Shown here: piece by piece, positions 60,676 to 64,000 of the stretch
Numbering within the stretch: position 1 is the stretch's first letter
How the letters are laid out: each line of letters starts with the position of its first letter
Source of the DNA: Pseudomaricurvus sp965656525
Lineage (GTDB): Bacteria; Pseudomonadota; Gammaproteobacteria; Pseudomonadales; Cellvibrionaceae
NCBI GenBank assembly: GCA_965656525.1
Contig: CBFHKY010000015.1
Location: 1 to 64,000 of the forward strand
DNA: 64,000 nt
Direction: 5' to 3'
Notes under the pieces: model-generated
Database searches by the model: none
What the model was told of the DNA's origin: nothing
The model's input: the letters and a program-made list of their open reading frames with translations, nothing else
Position numbers and translations under genes: made by a program

Positions 60676-61473
60676 TTATACATCTTGCTCATCAAGAAGC
60701 TGGACATGAATGCTTTGCTGGCACGATTCTACCAAAGGGCCAAATTGATTATAAATGGCTACGTCTGCGGCATCACGGCCATAACCAATAGCAACATATC
60801 CCCCTTTAAGTTCTGCCTGTGTGGCGTCAAAGGTATACCAGCGTCCGCCAACGTAGGCCTCGAACCAGGCATGTAAGTCCATGGGTTGTAGGCCGTACAA
60901 ATAGCCAACCACCAAACGTGCAGGAATACTCAAACTGCGACACAGTGCAATACCAAGGTGTGCCAAGTCACGACAAACCCCCATTTTTTGCGTGTTCACC
61001 TCTACCGCTGAGACGGGGATATCGCTGCTGCCTGGCTGATAGCGCACATTGCAGCGCAGCCAGGTTTCAATGGCTTTGGCCTGATCGTAACCCAATGTTT
61101 GCCCTGCAGTAATCTCATTAGCCATTTGTCCAAAACGATCAGACTCGCAAAATCGGCTGGGTAGTAAGTAACCGAGTACATTGTCTGGCAAGCTGTGAAT
61201 GTCAACAAAAGGTGCGCCCGGCGTTTGATCTACTTGATCGGCAACCATTACATCGGCTGCCGTGTACACTGCGAAATGACCCGGTGGCGCGGTTAAACGC
61301 TGACAAAGGTTGCCATAAACGTCTGTGAATTCATAAACGGAAACACTGGGTTTTAGTTTGTATTCTTCACGGGCAATCCACTGCTGAGCACCGCTACGCG
61401 GTCGTAACATCAAAATAAACGGGGTCGGTACTGTAATATCAAATGTCAGATCACAGATTGTACGTAGCCACAT
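60676..61473 (-). CDS. Transglutaminase-like cysteine protease-fold protein
   Basis: 265 residues from the ATG at 61473. An N-terminal strand-rich domain (FDITVPTPFILMLRPRSGAQQWIAREEY) is followed by a transglutaminase core with the triad Cys167 (KMGVCRDLAHLG), His201 (DLHAWFEAYV) and Asp216 (YTFDAT). Cytoplasmic, no signal. Substrates of such bacterial proteins are mostly unknown; some are amidases or peptidases. The frame extends to 61542, but the extra 23 residues are unlike the family. It is a single gene. Confidence 0.85.
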   Translation of the reverse strand: MWLRTICDLTFDITVPTPFILMLRPRSGAQQWIAREEYKLKPSVSVYEFTDVYGNLCQRLTAPPGHFAVYTAADVMVADQVDQTPGAPFVDIHSLPDNVLGYLLPSRFCESDRFGQMANEITAGQTLGYDQAKAIETWLRCNVRYQPGSSDIPVSAVEVNTQKMGVCRDLAHLGIALCRSLSIPARLVVGYLYGLQPMDLHAWFEAYVGGRWYTFDATQAELKGGYVAIGYGRDAADVAIYNQFGPLVESCQQSIHVQLLDEQDV

Positions 61474-61819
61474 ATCATAATTCCATTCGATGCATTCACG
61501 AGACGATAAAATTTTCTGCTGTCGGTGTTTTTGTAGGATCAAAGCTCACCTAGGTTGGTTATACTTTACTCTGGCTTTGGTGTGTTTTCTATGTATATTC
61601 AGTATTTATGTAAGTCGGTAAAGGCTGTTCTCTAAGTGCATATTTAAGTGTGTGAATAACTGTTCACCGATGTTTCAGAAGGTGGTCTTTTGATCAAATG
61701 CCGTTGTCTTTATGCTCATAAATTTATTCTAACGTTGGGTGCTTAACATAGGTGCGCCGTGTTTTGGCATACCGGCAGGTAATAAGCGACTCTAAGCTGA
61801 ACCTGTTTATAATAGTGCT

Positions 61820-62554
61820 ATGAAATCTACCACCACCCGACTTGATCGCTTCATCAGCCAGAACAGCGGATACTCTCGTGCAGACACTCGCTTGCTCATA
61901 GCTCAGCAGCGAATCTTTGTGGATGGTGTGCCTGCACATTCGATTCAACAGATAGTGACAAAATTCACACAGGTTACTTTGGATGGAAACCATTTAATCG
62001 ATGAGCAACCTGTTTATATGATGCTCAATAAACCCCAAGGGGTTGTTAGCGCCACGAAAGACACTAAACACAGCACGGTAATTGATCTTATTTCCCACCC
62101 TCAAAGGCAAGATTTGCATATTGTTGGGCGCTTAGACTTTAATACGACGGGCTTGCTGTTATTAACCAATGATGGTTATTGGTCGCGTAAAGTGAGCTTA
62201 CCTGAAACTAAGCTCGCTAAGACATACGAAGTCACATTGGCAAAGCCGCTAACGACTGAACACATTAGAGCTTTCCGAGAAGGTATTTACTTCGACTATG
62301 AAGGTATTGTAACCAAACCCGCTCGCTTGGAGATACTGTCTGACTATAAGGCCAGGCTGGCAATCATTGAAGGTAAGTATCATCAAGTGAAACGAATGTT
62401 TGGCCACTTTCAGAATCAGGTACTCGCTTTACATAGAGTGTCTGTTGGTAATATTGTCTTGGGAGACCTAGAGGTTGGCTGCAGCAGATTGTTGACTCCG
62501 CAAGAGGTCAACGATTGTTATCAGGCAGAGAGCATAACGAACGAAATAAATTGA
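61820..62554 (+). CDS. rsuA: 16S rRNA pseudouridine synthase, RsuA family
   Basis: 244 residues. An N-terminal S4 domain (TRLDRFISQNSGYSRADTRLLIAQQRIFVDG) is followed by the pseudouridine synthase core MLNKPQGVVSATKD, with the catalytic Asp in GRLDFNTTGLLLLTNDG and the C-terminal GKYHQVKRMFGHFQNQVLALHR. RsuA modifies U516 of 16S rRNA; RluE/RluF-like alternatives are less likely from the N-terminal and core match. The HNH gene follows 13 bp later. Confidence 0.9.
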   Translation: MKSTTTRLDRFISQNSGYSRADTRLLIAQQRIFVDGVPAHSIQQIVTKFTQVTLDGNHLIDEQPVYMMLNKPQGVVSATKDTKHSTVIDLISHPQRQDLHIVGRLDFNTTGLLLLTNDGYWSRKVSLPETKLAKTYEVTLAKPLTTEHIRAFREGIYFDYEGIVTKPARLEILSDYKARLAIIEGKYHQVKRMFGHFQNQVLALHRVSVGNIVLGDLEVGCSRLLTPQEVNDCYQAESITNEIN

Positions 62555-62567
62555 GGTCATGTGAGAG

Positions 62568-62933
62568 ATGAATAACAAGCCACCGAGCCAATTCGATCGA
62601 GTACGTGCCGAACAACTTGAATACAACGCCAAACGTGCAAAAGGTTACCGTGAACAGGCCTTAAAACTTTATCCGTGGGTTTGTGGTCGATGTGCTCGTG
62701 AATTTAATCGCGCAGGGCTCTCTGAGCTTACCGTGCACCATGTAGATCACAACCATGATAACAACCCAAGTGATGGCAGCAATTGGGAATTACTGTGTAT
62801 TTATTGTCACGATGAAGAGCATACCAAGTTTGAAAATTTAGTGCGCTATGGCAGTACTCGGAGCGTTGATGTTAAGCCTGCGACCTATAATCCGTTTGCC
62901 GACTTAAAGAAAAAAATGGAGCAGGACAAATAA
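62568..62933 (+). CDS. yajD: YajD-like HNH nuclease family protein
   Basis: 121 residues with a zinc-bound HNH fold: CGRCAREF, LTVHHVDHNHDNNPSDGSNWELLCIYCHDEEH. The CxxC pairs and the HH...N...H residues are all present. E. coli YajD has the same architecture; its role is unknown. Co-transcribed with rsuA. Confidence 0.9.
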   Translation: MNNKPPSQFDRVRAEQLEYNAKRAKGYREQALKLYPWVCGRCAREFNRAGLSELTVHHVDHNHDNNPSDGSNWELLCIYCHDEEHTKFENLVRYGSTRSVDVKPATYNPFADLKKKMEQDK

Positions 62934-63051
62934 TACCTGATCGTGTCAGGTGCAGCGCACTTGGAGCTTCTAACCTTATTGTTCATTGATTTTAAGTGGC
63001 GTCATTGTGTGATGGTGTATTTGGGGTGGTTTTTTTTAAGGGCATTCACAA

Positions 63052-63086
63052 AAAAAGCCCCGCAGGCTTAACCGGCGGGGCTTTTT
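63052..63086. terminator. Bidirectional intrinsic terminator
   Basis: AAAAAGCCCCGC (63052-63063) pairs with GCGGGGCTTTTT (63075-63086), 11-nt loop. It separates convergent yajD and acnB. Confidence 0.93.
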
Positions 63087-63108
63087 AGCAGCTCAATAGA
63101 CGCTGATA

Positions 63109-64000
63109 TTAGCCAACAAGTTTCACTGGCTCGGCTTCTACGCTCAGATCATCAGAAGGTGGCGCAAAGTCTGTCAGATTAATACCTGCAACGGCTTCTT
63201 TGTATTCCTCGATGGTAGGTGTACGGCCCAGAATGCTAGACAGAACAACTAGAGGAGTGGAGCCCAGCAGGGATTCACCTTTCTTCTCGTTGGTGTCTGC
63301 GACTACGCGGCCCTGGAACAGGCGAGTAGATGTGGCCAGTACGGTGTCACCGGGCTCAGCTTTTTCTTGGTTACCCATACACAGATTACACCCAGGGCGC
63401 TCAAGGTACATGATATTTTCGTATTTGGTGCGAGCGGCGCCTTTAGGGGCGTTGTCGTCAAATTCGAAACCCGCGTACTTTTGCAGCAGAGCCCAATCGC
63501 CTTCGGCTTTCAGTTCGTCAACGATGTTGTAAGTGGGTGGTGCAACAACCAGAGGAGCATTAAAAGTGATGTCACCTTTCTTCTCTAGGTTGCGCAGCAT
63601 CTGAGCAATGATCTGCATATCGCCTTTGTGAACCATACATGAGCCCACGAAAGCCAGGTCAACTTTCTTGTTGCCGCCGTAGTAGGAAACCGGGCGGATG
63701 GTATCGTGGGTGTAACGTCTGGAGATATCTTCGTTGTTAACGTCTGGATCGGCGATCATTGGCTCGTCGATTTGGTCAAGATCTACAACCACTTCGGCGT
63801 AGTACTTGGCGCTGTTATCTGGGGCCAGGGCTGGCTCCTCACCAGACTTGATTCCCTCGATACGCTTGTCAGCCAAATCGATCAGGCGCTGCAACATGTT
63901 GTCGCGGTTTTCCATGCCCTTGTTGATCATAACCTGAATGCGTGACTTGGCCAGCTCCAGAGACTTGATCATGGTTTCATCATCAGAAATACAGATAGAG
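63109..64000 (-). CDS. acnB: Aconitate hydratase B, C-terminal part (cut by window edge)
   Basis: Converts citrate to isocitrate in the TCA cycle and feeds the glyoxylate shunt. The frame is open to the window end (reading SICISDDETMIKSLELAKSRIQVM...). The C-terminal domain shows FVGSCMVHKGDM and the cluster-binding CNLCMGNQ, then STRLFQGRV, as in AcnB. About 297 residues are present of an expected ~860. The methionine at 63972 is internal, not the start. Confidence 0.95.
   Translation of the reverse strand, partial: SICISDDETMIKSLELAKSRIQVMINKGMENRDNMLQRLIDLADKRIEGIKSGEEPALAPDNSAKYYAEVVVDLDQIDEPMIADPDVNNEDISRRYTHDTIRPVSYYGGNKKVDLAFVGSCMVHKGDMQIIAQMLRNLEKKGDITFNAPLVVAPPTYNIVDELKAEGDWALLQKYAGFEFDDNAPKGAARTKYENIMYLERPGCNLCMGNQEKAEPGDTVLATSTRLFQGRVVADTNEKKGESLLGSTPLVVLSSILGRTPTIEEYKEAVAGINLTDFAPPSDDLSVEAEPVKLVG

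Overview
The window looks like chromosomal DNA from a free-living, probably marine, gammaproteobacterium of the Oceanospirillales/Pseudomonadales type. The reasons are moderate GC content, an ectoine (compatible solute) breakdown operon, a glyoxylate shunt with the long KQCGH-type isocitrate lyase and malate synthase G, an ETF/ETF-QO locus, and the gene order nadK - phosphoesterase - rhomboid - yeaC - DUF2797 - pepN, which is known from Pseudomonas. I see no transposase, integrase, phage gene, CRISPR array, rRNA or plasmid function. Two runs of exactly 100 N are each flanked by an exact 77-bp repeat. They look like scaffolding artefacts where overlapping contig ends were not merged.

Layout. 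1-3490 (minus): a translationally coupled AddA/AddB-like helicase-nuclease pair, cut by the window start. 3700-12896: mixed housekeeping and small genes (two paralogous small secreted proteins, an orphan TPR protein, rmuC, an AEC transporter, DUF2489, trmA, a flavin reductase, a lipoprotein, an orphan sensor kinase). 13072-13325: a tRNA-Val/tRNA-Asp operon with a near-consensus promoter and a terminator. 13458-19494: a two-propeller SMP-30-like protein, a 28-codon very acidic microprotein, a ZIP-family transporter, a coiled-coil protein and a PLP enzyme. 19588-27668: DUF1853, then the nadK-pepN block. 27754-27832: an 8-bp minisatellite, followed by the four-gene ectoine catabolic operon (28169-33263). 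33449-40922: DUF488, a membrane-anchored sulfatase, then aceA / LysR / glcB with a good LysR-type operator in front of glcB. 41516-44305: trmH and three small proteins. 44398-50770: etfD divergent from etfBA, DUF2788 and a hybrid kinase whose ATP site looks destroyed. 50872-53937: xthA and the Prc protease. 54334-60482: a TetR-controlled acyl-CoA-type catabolic cluster (CaiB/BaiF, two SDRs, SnoaL/NTF2, MaoC, glyoxalase). 60676-64000: a transglutaminase-like protein, rsuA, an HNH protein and the 3' part of acnB.

How it fits together. Ectoine is opened by DoeA, deacetylated by the M20 enzyme, transaminated by DoeD and oxidised by DoeC to aspartate. AcnB, AceA and GlcB let the cell grow on two-carbon units, and ETF/ETF-QO take electrons from acyl-CoA dehydrogenases. 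The TetR cluster looks like a feeder route that turns an unknown, probably cyclic or branched, acid into CoA intermediates. It resembles the bile-acid bai gene set in its families (CoA-transferase, SDR, SnoaL-fold dehydratase) but has no assigned substrate, and it is the best candidate here for an undescribed pathway. Operator-like 11-bp palindromes lie in front of both its regulator and its first enzyme gene.
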